From Bacillota bacterium (GTDB lineage: Bacteria; Bacillota; TC1), in assembly GCA_028683955.1 (NCBI GenBank), contig JAQUGR010000001.1:248001-312000 (forward strand): a stretch of 64,000 bases of DNA, read 5' to 3'. Both the position numbers and the translations under genes were made by a program. The notes beneath the pieces are model-generated. The model saw only the letters and a program-made list of their open reading frames with translations, was not told where the DNA came from and made no database searches. Below are positions 1 to 8,495 of this stretch, in pieces; positions within the stretch are counted from its first letter, which is position 1, and each line of letters opens with the position of its first letter.

Positions 1-1
1 A

Positions 2-529
2 TTACATAAGGACTTGACTATTGTAAATGCAGAAGTGATAGGAAGAAGTATTGAAGATTGGTACAGAACTGTTACTATTAATAGAGGATATAGTAGTGGT
101 TTGAGAGAGAATATGCCTGTAATTAATTATAGTGGTTTGATTGGAAGAATATCAAGCGTTACAAATTCAACTGCCGAAATCACTTTATTAACTGATCCTC
201 AATATGGTGCGATAACAGTTGTCACTACAGAGACAGGATATCCAGGTATAGTTATCGGTGATGAGGATGGATTAGGTGGATTACAGATGATTCAAATACC
301 TTCCACAGCTAATATACTAGAAGGTTATGAAGTAGTAACATCTGGTTTAGGAGATTTAGGGTATAAAAATATTAAAATTGGAAAAATTAAAGAAATTGTA
401 AATAGTGCAGATGGACTAATGAAAAAAGCGATTATAGAACCATATGCCGATTTTGATGATTTGCATTTTGTAGGTGTAATAATTAAACAAGAGTTAGCAG
501 TGATAACTTCAGAAGAAGTGAAAAAGTAG
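2..529 (+). CDS. mreC: Rod shape-determining protein MreC (C-terminal part, cut by window edge)
   Basis: MreC is an extracytoplasmic scaffold of the elongasome that links MreB filaments to the PBP2-RodA wall synthase. The frame is open from base 2, so the gene begins to the left of the window; the TTG at 14 is not the real start. The visible 175 residues are the beta-barrel domain: a DLTIVNAEVIGRS stretch, then an INRGYSSGLRENMPVI segment and a GLIGRI turn, all typical of MreC. The N-terminal membrane helix and coiled coil are missing because they lie outside. The stop codon is directly followed by mreD, and the mreC-mreD-PBP2-rodA order supports the call. Confidence 0.93.
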   Translation, partial: LHKDLTIVNAEVIGRSIEDWYRTVTINRGYSSGLRENMPVINYSGLIGRISSVTNSTAEITLLTDPQYGAITVVTTETGYPGIVIGDEDGLGGLQMIQIPSTANILEGYEVVTSGLGDLGYKNIKIGKIKEIVNSADGLMKKAIIEPYADFDDLHFVGVIIKQELAVITSEEVKK

Positions 530-530
530 G

Positions 531-1040
531 ATGAATCTAATGAAAATAATTAAACATGTCATTTTTTTTATAGTAATATGCCTCGCTTTAATAATCGAGG
601 CAACTTTTTTTTCTAGTCTAAAATTTTTTGGTGCAAATCCAAATATAATTTTGGTTATTGTAGTTTCAATATCATTTTTTATAAGCGATAAGACTGCTTT
701 GATTTATGCAGGATTTGCTGGGCTACTGGAAGATTTATTCATTGGATCAATGATTGGTAGTAATATGATAGCATTGATTATTACTATTTATTTAATTAAA
801 ACATATTCTAGTAGAATCATTAGAGAAAATATTATAACACCATTAATTATAATATTTACTTGTTCTATTACATATTATGTTTTAATGGCCGCAATATTAT
901 TCATAGCTGGAAATGGATACTTATTGAATATTGTATATTTGCAAAATACCTTATTTGGAAGTATTTATAATTTATTATTAGCAATTGTAATTTATCCTAT
1001 TAGCTATTTAGTTTTGCACAATTATAAGGGAGAATATTAA
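531..1040 (+). CDS. mreD: Rod shape-determining protein MreD
   Basis: Small integral membrane protein of the elongasome. The 169 residues are almost entirely hydrophobic, with about five predicted membrane segments and an FFGANPNIILVIVVSISFF stretch near the N-terminus that is typical of MreD. The gene begins one base after the mreC stop codon. A second in-frame ATG at 540 has a better-placed AGGA (528-531) and may be the true start. Its last base is shared with the ATG of the following PBP gene. Sequence conservation in MreD is low, so the call rests on hydrophobic pattern, length and position between mreC and the PBP2/rodA pair. Confidence 0.88.
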   Translation: MNLMKIIKHVIFFIVICLALIIEATFFSSLKFFGANPNIILVIVVSISFFISDKTALIYAGFAGLLEDLFIGSMIGSNMIALIITIYLIKTYSSRIIRENIITPLIIIFTCSITYYVLMAAILFIAGNGYLLNIVYLQNTLFGSIYNLLLAIVIYPISYLVLHNYKGEY

Positions 1041-3061
1041 TGGCACAAAAGAAAAGCGCGCACACTAATATATATATATATTTATTATTGTTTTTAGCTA
1101 TATTTATAGTTTTATCAAGCAGATTATTTTATCTGCAGATTCTTAACGGGGAAAAATATCAAACTCAATCAGCTAGTAATAGTTTGAAATTGATAAACTT
1201 ACCTACTAAAAGAGGGGATATATTAGATGCTAATGGGGAAATTCTTGCAACCAGCGTTCCTATAGCCTCAATAAATTTTGATACTAATGCTATAACAGCT
1301 GATAAAGAAACTACAATTCATAATTTAGCAATTTTACTGGCACCCCTTGAAGTTAATGAAGCAAAAATATTAGAAACAATCGATGCAGCAAATAAAAAGG
1401 GCATATATGGGACTATTGAAATAATTAAAATTCCTTATGATCAAAGTCAAGGCTTAGAGATAATAGGTAAATTTTATGAAAGGGCAAAATATTTACCTGC
1501 AGCAACAGTTAATATTATCCCAACTAGATATTATCCTCTAGGACCGACATTAGGTAATATAATTGGTTATGTTGGTGCAATTAGTCAAGAAGAATATACA
1601 GATAATGAAGATATTTATACTTTGACTGATACAGTAGGTAAACTTGGAATAGAACGGTCAATGGAGATATTTAAAAAAGAAGGTTATACTATTAAAGGGT
1701 TAATGGGAACAAAGGGTACACAGGCAGTAGAAGTGGACTCTCAAGGTCGTACGGTGAATGTAAAATCATCTGAGAATGCTTCTATCCCAGGAGATAATGT
1801 AACTCTAACTATTGATATAAGATTGCAAGAAGCTCTGGAAAAAGAGCTGAATAATCAAATTAATATATCTAAGGCAGCTAATAGCAAAGCTGGAGCAGGA
1901 GCTGCAATAGTATTTAATGTTAATACAGGGGAAATTTTAGCGATGTCTTCTAAACCAGATTTAGATCCTAATGATTTTCTAGATGGACTTTCAGATGAGG
2001 AAGTAAAATATTACTTAGAAAATGATCAGTCCCCTATGTTAAATAAAGTGATTAATGTAGCCTATCCACCTGGATCAACTTTTAAAATGATTACAGCTCT
2101 ATCTGGGCTACATTATAGTGGACTTACAGTTGATTATAAAGAGACTTGTACTGGGATTTGGAGAGATAATATTAAATGTACAGGAGTTCATGGAACTATA
2201 AATTTAACGACTGCTTTAACAGTATCTTGTAACGTATATTTCCAATCTTTTGCTGAACAAACTGGTATTGAAAATATATCAAAAACAGCTAGTCAATTTG
2301 GACTTGGTGTTGATACTGGTTTTACAGATTTAAAAGGTGTAACAAAGGGTTTTTTACCAACAGAAGCTTCAAAAGCTATTTATGAAAAAAACTATAGAGA
2401 TGGAATGATTTCGAAAGTTACAGAAGAAACATCTAAGTCTATTGTAGAAATTAATCAAGATAACTCTTTAACCTCTAGTTCTAAAAAAGAACAAATAGAA
2501 GTTTTAGAACAAGAAAAAGATATAACTATCGCTAAATATGAAAGATACTATCAGGAAAATAAAGATTGGTATATACATGATACTGATTTAGTTTCTATTG
2601 GACAAGGTTTGAATAATTATAGCGTTCTTCAATTAGGTGAATATATTTCAACTTTGGCAAATGGTGGAACTAGGTATAAGCCTACTTTGATAAAAAGTAT
2701 AGCTTCGTCTGATGGCAAGAGTGTTTATACGGTAACCCCCTTAATTTTAAATAAAGTTGAAATGACTGAAGAGGAAATAGAACCAGTGAAAATAGGTATG
2801 CAACAAGTTACAACAATAGGAACGGCTAGAAGAATATTTATTGGTAGTGGTTTGTCAGTTGCCGGGAAAACAGGTACAGCAGAAACTGGAAGATCTTCTG
2901 ATATTAAGGAGTATCATGGTGTTTTTGTTGGATATTCACCAGTGGCAAAACCAGAAATTGCAGTAGCAGTTGTTGTTGAATATGCTAAAAATAGCTCAAG
3001 TACTGCTGCCGCAGTAGCAAAGGCTGTTTTACAGAAATATTTTAGTTTGAAAGGGAAATAA
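1040..3061 (+). CDS. mrdA: Class B penicillin-binding protein 2 (peptidoglycan transpeptidase)
   Basis: Cross-links peptidoglycan during cell elongation, as the partner of the SEDS glycosyltransferase RodA encoded next. The 673-residue protein has one N-terminal membrane helix (about residues 12-30), a dimerisation domain containing the TKRGDILDANG motif, and a C-terminal transpeptidase domain. All three catalytic motifs are present: S346-T-F-K349 (acylated Ser346), S396-C-N398 and K610-T-G-T613. The start is supported by AAGGGAG upstream of ATG 1040. There is no PASTA domain, so it resembles elongation PBPs and not sporulation or division PBPs with PASTA repeats. The gene is called mrdA or pbpA in different genomes. 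Confidence 0.95.
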   Translation: MAQKKSAHTNIYIYLLLFLAIFIVLSSRLFYLQILNGEKYQTQSASNSLKLINLPTKRGDILDANGEILATSVPIASINFDTNAITADKETTIHNLAILLAPLEVNEAKILETIDAANKKGIYGTIEIIKIPYDQSQGLEIIGKFYERAKYLPAATVNIIPTRYYPLGPTLGNIIGYVGAISQEEYTDNEDIYTLTDTVGKLGIERSMEIFKKEGYTIKGLMGTKGTQAVEVDSQGRTVNVKSSENASIPGDNVTLTIDIRLQEALEKELNNQINISKAANSKAGAGAAIVFNVNTGEILAMSSKPDLDPNDFLDGLSDEEVKYYLENDQSPMLNKVINVAYPPGSTFKMITALSGLHYSGLTVDYKETCTGIWRDNIKCTGVHGTINLTTALTVSCNVYFQSFAEQTGIENISKTASQFGLGVDTGFTDLKGVTKGFLPTEASKAIYEKNYRDGMISKVTEETSKSIVEINQDNSLTSSSKKEQIEVLEQEKDITIAKYERYYQENKDWYIHDTDLVSIGQGLNNYSVLQLGEYISTLANGGTRYKPTLIKSIASSDGKSVYTVTPLILNKVEMTEEEIEPVKIGMQQVTTIGTARRIFIGSGLSVAGKTGTAETGRSSDIKEYHGVFVGYSPVAKPEIAVAVVVEYAKNSSSTAAAVAKAVLQKYFSLKGK

Positions 3062-3062
3062 A

Positions 3063-4181
3063 ATGAACAAGGATTTATGGAAAAAAGCTGATTGGTCTTT
3101 TGTTTTTTTAACAGTTTTATTAGCAGGTATTGGCTTTGGGCTAACATTTTCTTCTTCACAGGGATTGATGGAAAACTTAGTTCTTAAAACTGGGATATAT
3201 GTAGTTATTGGAATAATAGGTCTATTGGTGATAGCCTCTATTGATTATAATAAATTTGGGGAAATAGAAAAACCTATATATGTTGCAATGATATTAATTT
3301 TAGTACTAGTTTTAATTTTTGGGATTGAAATATATGGCGCTAAAAATTGGATTTATATAGGTCCATTTAGTGTTCAACCATCTGAATTTAGTAAAATACT
3401 TTTTGTCTTAGCTTTTGGAAGTTATCTAACTAGACATTATGAGAATGATGGAAGTTGGAAAAGTATTATAAAAGCATTTGCTTATGCCTTTTTACCATTT
3501 ATATTAATATTGATGGAACCTGATATGGGTACTGCATTGGTTTATTTAGCTATGATTTTTGGGATGATGTATGCATCAACATTAAATAAAAAATATATTA
3601 CAATAATTTTATTTGGAGGATTGGCTTTTGTAGTGGTCTGGATTTCATTACATTTGTCGATAGGTTTACCAATACCATTAGCGGAATACCAAATACAGAG
3701 ATTTACAGTATTTCTTAATCCATATTTAGATGGCAAAAATGGATTGGGAGCAGGTTATAATATTATTCAAGCTCTTATAGCAATTGGTTCAGGTGGTTTA
3801 GGTGGTAAAGGTTTTCTTCAAGGAACACAAGTTAATTTTCTGCCAGTAAAAGAATCTGATTTTATTTTTTCTGTTATTGGAGAAGAATTTGGCTTTATAG
3901 GAACTATAGCAATATTAATTATATATTTCATATTTTTAGTAAAAGCACTAATTATAGCTCATGAATGCTTAGATCATTATGGTTATGTTGTGGTGATGGG
4001 ATTTATTAGCATGTTTTTATTTCATATTGTTGAGAATATTGGCATGAATTTAAGCTTAATGCCTATAACTGGTATACCATTACCATTTTTAAGTGCTGCT
4101 GGTAGTAATCTTTTAGTTAATTTTTTGGCATGTGGTATCATTATTAATATTAGTATGCAACGAACGAAAGTAATATTTTAG
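3063..4181 (+). CDS. rodA: RodA/FtsW/SpoVE family peptidoglycan glycosyltransferase
   Basis: SEDS-family polymerase that extends glycan strands from lipid II during lateral wall growth. The 372-residue protein is polytopic with about ten membrane segments. Family motifs are visible: GAKNWIYIGPFSVQPSEFSK, LLxEPDMGTALV-like ILMEPDMGTALVY, and near the C-terminus NIGMNLSLMPITGIPLPFLS. The conserved acidic residue region KESDFIFSVIGEEFGFIG is present. It starts one base after the PBP2 stop, which matches the usual RodA-PBP2 pairing and argues for RodA over FtsW or SpoVE, although sequence alone separates these poorly. Confidence 0.93.
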   Translation: MNKDLWKKADWSFVFLTVLLAGIGFGLTFSSSQGLMENLVLKTGIYVVIGIIGLLVIASIDYNKFGEIEKPIYVAMILILVLVLIFGIEIYGAKNWIYIGPFSVQPSEFSKILFVLAFGSYLTRHYENDGSWKSIIKAFAYAFLPFILILMEPDMGTALVYLAMIFGMMYASTLNKKYITIILFGGLAFVVVWISLHLSIGLPIPLAEYQIQRFTVFLNPYLDGKNGLGAGYNIIQALIAIGSGGLGGKGFLQGTQVNFLPVKESDFIFSVIGEEFGFIGTIAILIIYFIFLVKALIIAHECLDHYGYVVVMGFISMFLFHIVENIGMNLSLMPITGIPLPFLSAAGSNLLVNFLACGIIINISMQRTKVIF

Positions 4182-4189
4182 GAGAACAA

Positions 4190-6055
4190 ATGGAGATTAG
4201 AAAAACAGTATATAATGAACTACTAATAGAAGTAGAAAAACCAGGAAGATATATTGGTGGAGAGTGGAATAGTACAAAAAAGAAATTTGATGAATCAAGT
4301 TGTCAAATAGTTTTTTGTTTTCCTGATGTTTATGAAGTGGGTATGTCTCATTTAGGTTTACAAATATTATATGGGTTAGTAAATGATACAACTCCCTATT
4401 TAATGGAAAGGGCCTTTATGCCATGGCCTGATATGTACAAAAAAATGGAAGAAAAGGATTTACCTTTATATTCTTTAGAATCATTTACACCATTATATGA
4501 ATTTCCAGTTATTGGATTTACACTTCAATATGAAATGAGCTTTACTAATATACTTGCTATGTTGAAATTAGGGCGTGTACCTTTATTATGTTCAGATAGA
4601 ATGAATGGAACTCATCCTTTAGTGATAGCTGGTGGTCCATGTAGCGTTAATCCAGAACCGATTAGTGATTTTATAGATTTATTTTTAATTGGTGATGGAG
4701 AGTTAGCTTTACCGCAAATATTAAAGATAACTTCTAAATATTTAGTTGATGGTAAAATTAATAATAGACTAGAATTATTAAAAGAATTAGCCAATTTAGA
4801 AGGAGTTTACGTACCTGCTTTTTATAAAGTTGAGTATGATAAGATGGGAAATTATTTAGGTACATTTAATATTTATAATAGAAATGAAATAGTAAAGAAA
4901 ACAACAGTTGCAGATTTAGACAATAGTTATTTTCCAACAAAACTTGTAATTCCTTTTGTTGATGCTATTCATGATCGAATGATGTTAGAGGTATTACGTG
5001 GTTGTACTCATGGCTGCAGATTTTGTCAAGCTGGCAATTATTATAGACCTGTAAGAGAAAAGTCTGTATCAAAATTATTAGAAGTAGCTGATCAATTAGT
5101 TATTGGTAGTGGATATGATGATATATCCCTAACATCACTTAGTACAGCTGATTATACAGGAGTGAAAGAGCTAGTAGATAGTTTATTAGCAAAATATGAA
5201 AAAGATAAAATAAGTATATCTCTACCATCATTAAGGGTAGATACATTTTCTGTAGAATTAGCTTCACAAATACAAAAAGTTAGGAAAACAGGATTTACTT
5301 TTGCACCTGAAGCAGGCACTCAAAGAATGAGAGATATTATTAATAAAGGTGTGACTGAAGAAAACCTTATTGCTTCAGTAGAAGGAGCTTTTAAGGCAGG
5401 TTGGCAAAGGTTAAAACTCTATTTTATGATAGGTTTACCCGAAGAAACTGATGAAGATGTTATTGGTATAATCAAATTAGGAAAAAAAGTTTTAGATATG
5501 GGCAGAAAAATATCTGGAGGTAAAAATATTATAGTAACAGTGAGTGTGGCATCATTTGTACCAAAACCATTTACAGCCTTTCAATGGTTTGGACAAAATA
5601 GTAAAGCAGAACTTATGAGAAAACAATGGTTGCTAAAAGATGCTGTTAGAGAATTTGGAAAAGGATTAAAGTTAAGTTATCACTATTCTGATTTGAGTGT
5701 CTTAGAAGGCATGTTTGCTAGAGGAGATCGCAGGCTTGGAAAAGTTTTATTAAGTCTAAATAATAAAGGGGCAATGTTTGACAGTTGGGATGAATGGTTT
5801 GATATAGACATGTGGAATATTGCGTTAGAGGAAAATGGGATTTCAAAAGAATTGTATAGTGAACATTTCTTTGAAAAAGATGAACCGATGTATTGGGATC
5901 ATTTTAATATTGGTGTTAAAAAACAATATTTATGGAATGAATATCAAAAGTCGAAAAACTTAGAAATCACAAAGGATTGTAGACTCGGTTGCACAGCTTG
6001 TGGTGTTTGTAATGAAGAGTTAAGAATGGATATAAAAGGTGAGTACCATGGCTAG
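4190..6055 (+). CDS. TIGR03960-type B12-binding-like/radical SAM protein
   Basis: 621-residue radical SAM enzyme of the family often fused to DUF2344. Its reaction is not established to my knowledge. The N-terminal third resembles a cobalamin-binding-like domain (PDVYEVGMSHLGLQILYGL region). The radical SAM cluster motif is in LRGCTHGCRFCQAG, a CxxxCxxC that would bind a [4Fe-4S] cluster. The C-terminus carries an additional cysteine group, CRLGCTACGVC, which may bind another metal centre. The gene ends inside the start of the DUF2344 gene (8-base overlap), so the two products are probably made together. In many genomes this pair sits next to the RNase G gene; here it follows rodA. Confidence 0.88.
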   Translation: MEIRKTVYNELLIEVEKPGRYIGGEWNSTKKKFDESSCQIVFCFPDVYEVGMSHLGLQILYGLVNDTTPYLMERAFMPWPDMYKKMEEKDLPLYSLESFTPLYEFPVIGFTLQYEMSFTNILAMLKLGRVPLLCSDRMNGTHPLVIAGGPCSVNPEPISDFIDLFLIGDGELALPQILKITSKYLVDGKINNRLELLKELANLEGVYVPAFYKVEYDKMGNYLGTFNIYNRNEIVKKTTVADLDNSYFPTKLVIPFVDAIHDRMMLEVLRGCTHGCRFCQAGNYYRPVREKSVSKLLEVADQLVIGSGYDDISLTSLSTADYTGVKELVDSLLAKYEKDKISISLPSLRVDTFSVELASQIQKVRKTGFTFAPEAGTQRMRDIINKGVTEENLIASVEGAFKAGWQRLKLYFMIGLPEETDEDVIGIIKLGKKVLDMGRKISGGKNIIVTVSVASFVPKPFTAFQWFGQNSKAELMRKQWLLKDAVREFGKGLKLSYHYSDLSVLEGMFARGDRRLGKVLLSLNNKGAMFDSWDEWFDIDMWNIALEENGISKELYSEHFFEKDEPMYWDHFNIGVKKQYLWNEYQKSKNLEITKDCRLGCTACGVCNEELRMDIKGEYHG

Positions 6056-6713
6056 TTATGTAATGGAGTTTTCAGTAAAAGGTCCTATAGCTTTTCTTTC
6101 TCATTTAGAGTTAATGAAACTATTTAGACAGGCATTTAGAAGAAGCTTATTGCCAATAAGCTTTAGTGAAGGATTTAATCCACATATGAAGTTATCCTTT
6201 GCTATAGCAAAAGGGGTAGGCCTTTTAAGTAATGGGGAATTATTGGAAATTGAAACTTATGAAGTCATTAATGAAGATGAGTTTAAAATTAAAGTCAATC
6301 AGGTATTACCTATAGGTATAGTAGTTAATGACATAAAAGAAAAAACAATATCTACAAAATCTTTAAGCTCAATGTTAAGAAAAGCAGAATATTATTTAGA
6401 GTTTAGTGATGATTTAAATAAAGATAAATATAAAAGTGTTATTGAAGAAAAATTAAGTAAACCAGAAATATTGATGGAAGTTAAAACAAAAAAATCAATT
6501 GGTATAAAAGATATTAAAGAGTTTATCTTAAACTGGAGATTTTTAGAAAAAGGACTCATTATTATTGTATATGCTGGAAGTGATAAAAACTTAAGAATAG
6601 ATAATTTATTGAAATATTTAGAATTAGACCTTAAACCGATAAGAATGAAGTTGATTGGCGAAAATGGACCTATTATAGATAATTTAACATTAGGAGGTAA
6701 AAATGAAATCTAA
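6048..6713 (+). CDS. DUF2344 (TIGR03936) radical-SAM-associated protein
   Basis: 221 residues from ATG 6048. The GTG at 6039 is in frame but AAGGTGA is better spaced to 6048. The segment GPIAFLSHLELMKLFRQAFRR followed by SFSEGFNPHMKLSFAIAKGVG is characteristic of the family that accompanies, or is fused to, TIGR03960 radical SAM proteins. No catalytic residue can be assigned from sequence. The 8-base overlap with the radical SAM gene implies translational coupling and a joint function, probably in RNA modification, but that is inference. The 3' end overlaps the LiaF-like gene by 11 bases. Confidence 0.86.
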   Translation: MASYVMEFSVKGPIAFLSHLELMKLFRQAFRRSLLPISFSEGFNPHMKLSFAIAKGVGLLSNGELLEIETYEVINEDEFKIKVNQVLPIGIVVNDIKEKTISTKSLSSMLRKAEYYLEFSDDLNKDKYKSVIEEKLSKPEILMEVKTKKSIGIKDIKEFILNWRFLEKGLIIIVYAGSDKNLRIDNLLKYLELDLKPIRMKLIGENGPIIDNLTLGGKNEI

Positions 6714-7368
6714 AATTTTATTTGGAATAGTTTTTGTAGTAGTTGGAATTATTTTTGGCTTACAAGAGTTAGGATTAATTACTAACATAGGGTTAGATGG
6801 AAGTATAATATTTCCAATCATAATGATTATTATTGGCATAACAATATTAGTTAACAACCATAATATAATTTTCGGAGGTTTAGTAACTTTCTTGGGGTTA
6901 GTTTATTTAATAGATGGGTGGTATCCACAAGTTCATAAAATTATTTTTCCTGGTATTTTAGTTATAATTGGAATTGAAATTATATTTGGTAGTTTATTTA
7001 AAAAATCTTCGCATCCAAGAGATAATATTTCTATAGATAATGATGATGAAATTAATGCCATTGCTGTTCTTGGTGGGGTTGAGAAAAAAATAATAAGTCA
7101 AAACTTCAGAGGTGGAAAAGCATCAGCCTTTCTTGGGGGTGTGGTTCTTGATTTAACAGAAATTAAATTGGCTTCTGATGCAATTATTGATGTTAATGCA
7201 TTTATGGGAGGAGTAGAAATTAGACTTCCTTCAAATATTAGAATTAAAAGCAATGTAAATGGCTTTCTAGGAGGAGTTGAAATAAAACATAGACCATCTG
7301 AAATTACTAGCGAATTTATTCTAGTCCTTAAAGGTACAGCCCTAATGGGTGGTATTGAAGTTAAATAA
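6703..7368 (+). CDS. LiaF-like membrane protein (DUF5668 plus LiaF C-terminal-like domain)
   Basis: 221 residues. The first 105 hold about four short membrane segments of the DUF5668 type. The rest is soluble and repetitive: AVLGGVEKK, AFLGGVVLD, AFMGGVEIR, GFLGGVEIK, ALMGGIEVK recur about every 20-25 residues, the turn pattern of the LiaF/VraT-type beta-helical C-terminal domain. Family members sense or damp cell-envelope stress, but here no LiaRS two-component genes are adjacent, so a signalling role is only possible. The SD TTAGGAGG is strong and the gene overlaps DUF2344 by 11 bases. It is the last gene before the ribosomal promoter at 7384. Confidence 0.75.
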   Translation: MKSKILFGIVFVVVGIIFGLQELGLITNIGLDGSIIFPIIMIIIGITILVNNHNIIFGGLVTFLGLVYLIDGWYPQVHKIIFPGILVIIGIEIIFGSLFKKSSHPRDNISIDNDDEINAIAVLGGVEKKIISQNFRGGKASAFLGGVVLDLTEIKLASDAIIDVNAFMGGVEIRLPSNIRIKSNVNGFLGGVEIKHRPSEITSEFILVLKGTALMGGIEVK

Positions 7369-7383
7369 ATATAGGGTAATCTA

Positions 7384-7412
7384 TTGCATATAACTATGAA
7401 AAAATATATAAT
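7384..7412 (+). promoter_or_regulatory. Sigma-A promoter of rplU-prp-rpmA
   Basis: TTGCAT (7384-7389), a 17-base spacer and a perfect TATAAT (7407-7412). Transcription should begin near 7419, which separates the ribosomal protein genes from the upstream elongasome operon. Confidence 0.75.
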
Positions 7413-7418
7413 AACAAT

Positions 7419-7501
7419 AGTGTCGTTTGTAAACCCCATAAAAAAGGTTTTAAAGACAAATGTCTACCTTAATAGGGAGTCTTAAGCGAAGGAGGTGCCA
7501 T
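7419..7501 (+). promoter_or_regulatory. 5' leader of rplU, L21-leader-like
   Basis: About 83 untranslated bases lie between the predicted transcription start and the rplU ATG. They can fold into AGAC/GTCT around 7455 and can pair ACCTT (from 7464) with the AAGGAGGT that is the ribosome binding site. Firmicutes rplU genes usually carry an autoregulatory L21 leader in exactly this place (family knowledge). I could not run a covariance model, so membership in that RNA family is an inference from position and shape. Confidence 0.5.
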
Positions 7502-7834
7502 ATGTACGCAATAATTAAAAATGGTGGAAAACAATATAAAGTTGTTGAAGGAGACACACTTCAACTTGAGAAAATTGAAACTGAAGTTGGAAGTTTAGTA
7601 AAAGACTGTAAAGTTCTTTTAGTAGCTGACGGTGAAAGTTTATCTGTAGGAACTCCAGAAGTTAAAGATGCTGAAGTTGTTCTTAAAGTAGTTTCTCATG
7701 GAAAAGGAGAAAAAGTTTTAGTCTATAAGTATAAAGCTAAAAAGAATTATAGAAGAAAACAAGGTCACAGACAACCTTATACAGAAGTGATTGTTGAGAG
7801 CATAGCTCTAAATAAAGAAAGTTCAGATAAATAG
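7502..7834 (+). CDS. rplU: 50S ribosomal protein L21
   Basis: Early-assembling protein of the large subunit that contacts 23S rRNA. The protein should begin [14 protein letters not shown] at ATG 7502 (110 residues), behind the strong SD AAGGAGGTG; an ATG at 7460 in the same frame would add 14 residues with no family match and lies inside the leader. The C-terminal [21 protein letters not shown] is the L21 signature. It is followed at two bases by the Prp protease gene and then rpmA, the conserved Firmicutes order. Confidence 0.97.
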   Translation: MYAIIKNGGKQYKVVEGDTLQLEKIETEVGSLVKDCKVLLVADGESLSVGTPEVKDAEVVLKVVSHGKGEKVLVYKYKAKKNYRRKQGHRQPYTEVIVESIALNKESSDK

Positions 7835-7836
7835 TA

Positions 7837-8169
7837 ATGATTAAGGTTACTGTTTACAGGGATGAACTTGGAAACTGGACAGGTTTTAAGTCTGAAGGAC
7901 ATGCAATGCAAAGTGGTAACAGCAAGTATGATTTGGTTTGTTCTGCGATTTCCATGCATTTACAAACTATAGAATATAGTTTGACAAAAATTATAACAAA
8001 TATTAATGTTGAAAAAAAAGATGGCTATTTAGAATTGATTTTTCAAATTAATGAAGATGAAAGACTCAGGGGAATAGAATATATTTTCCTAAACGGCATA
8101 GAAATTCTTCATGAAAATTATAGAAATTCAATAAAGGTCCACAATAAGGAGGTGGAGTTTCATGTTTAA
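7837..8169 (+). CDS. prp: Ribosomal-processing cysteine protease Prp
   Basis: Removes the N-terminal extension of ribosomal protein L27, encoded next, before it enters the 50S subunit. 110 residues. The family's catalytic His and Cys are visible in [19 protein letters not shown]: His at about 22 and Cys at about 34. No strong ribosome binding site precedes ATG 7837, so translation is probably coupled to rplU, which ends two bases before. The 3' end overlaps rpmA by eight bases. The presence of a cleavable L27 directly downstream makes the assignment firm. Confidence 0.93.
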   Translation: MIKVTVYRDELGNWTGFKSEGHAMQSGNSKYDLVCSAISMHLQTIEYSLTKIITNINVEKKDGYLELIFQINEDERLRGIEYIFLNGIEILHENYRNSIKVHNKEVEFHV

Positions 8170-8443
8170 GTTAGAACTTCAACTATTTGCCCACAAAAAG
8201 GGACAAGGTAGTTCAAGAAACGGTCGCGATAGTAATGCGCAAAGACTTGGTGTTAAAAGAGGCGACGGTAGTTTAGTTAAAGCAGGAAATATTTTAGTTA
8301 GACAAAGAGGTACTAAAATTCATCCTGGTATAAATGTTGGAATAGGTAAAGACGATACTTTATTTGCTTTAATTGATGGTGTTGTACACTTTGAAAGAAA
8401 AGGCAGAGATAAAAAACAAGCTAGTATTTACGCAGCTCAATAG
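8162..8443 (+). CDS. rpmA: 50S ribosomal protein L27 with cleavable N-terminal extension
   Basis: L27 reaches into the peptidyl transferase centre with its N-terminus. The 93-residue product starts MFKLELQLF, followed by [21 protein letters not shown], the mature L27 start. The LQLF-AHKKG junction is the Prp cleavage site known from Firmicutes; cleavage would leave Ala10 at the N-terminus. A strong SD (AAGGAGGTGG) lies inside the end of prp. The gene is followed by an intrinsic terminator. Confidence 0.97.
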   Translation: MFKLELQLFAHKKGQGSSRNGRDSNAQRLGVKRGDGSLVKAGNILVRQRGTKIHPGINVGIGKDDTLFALIDGVVHFERKGRDKKQASIYAAQ

Positions 8444-8453
8444 TTTTAAAATT

Positions 8454-8480
8454 AACACTCCCTCTAAGGGAGTGTTTTAT
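8454..8480 (+). terminator. Intrinsic terminator after rpmA
   Basis: A 10-bp stem AACACTCCCT/AGGGAGTGTT (8454-8463 with 8467-8476), a 3-base loop, and a short T-rich tail. The tail is only TTAT, so read-through into obg is likely. Confidence 0.75.
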
Positions 8481-8495
8481 CTTTAAGGAGAAATA

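Noticed and set aside
1068-1081. (AT)7 tract near codon 11 of the PBP2 gene as a phase-variation site
   Set aside because: Short AT runs occur in many genes here (obg, comEA), the frame is intact, and essential wall genes are poor candidates for slipped-strand switching.
7098-7439. Antisense frame opposite the LiaF-like gene
   Set aside because: Its repeat pattern is just the complement of the GGV repeats in the plus-strand gene.
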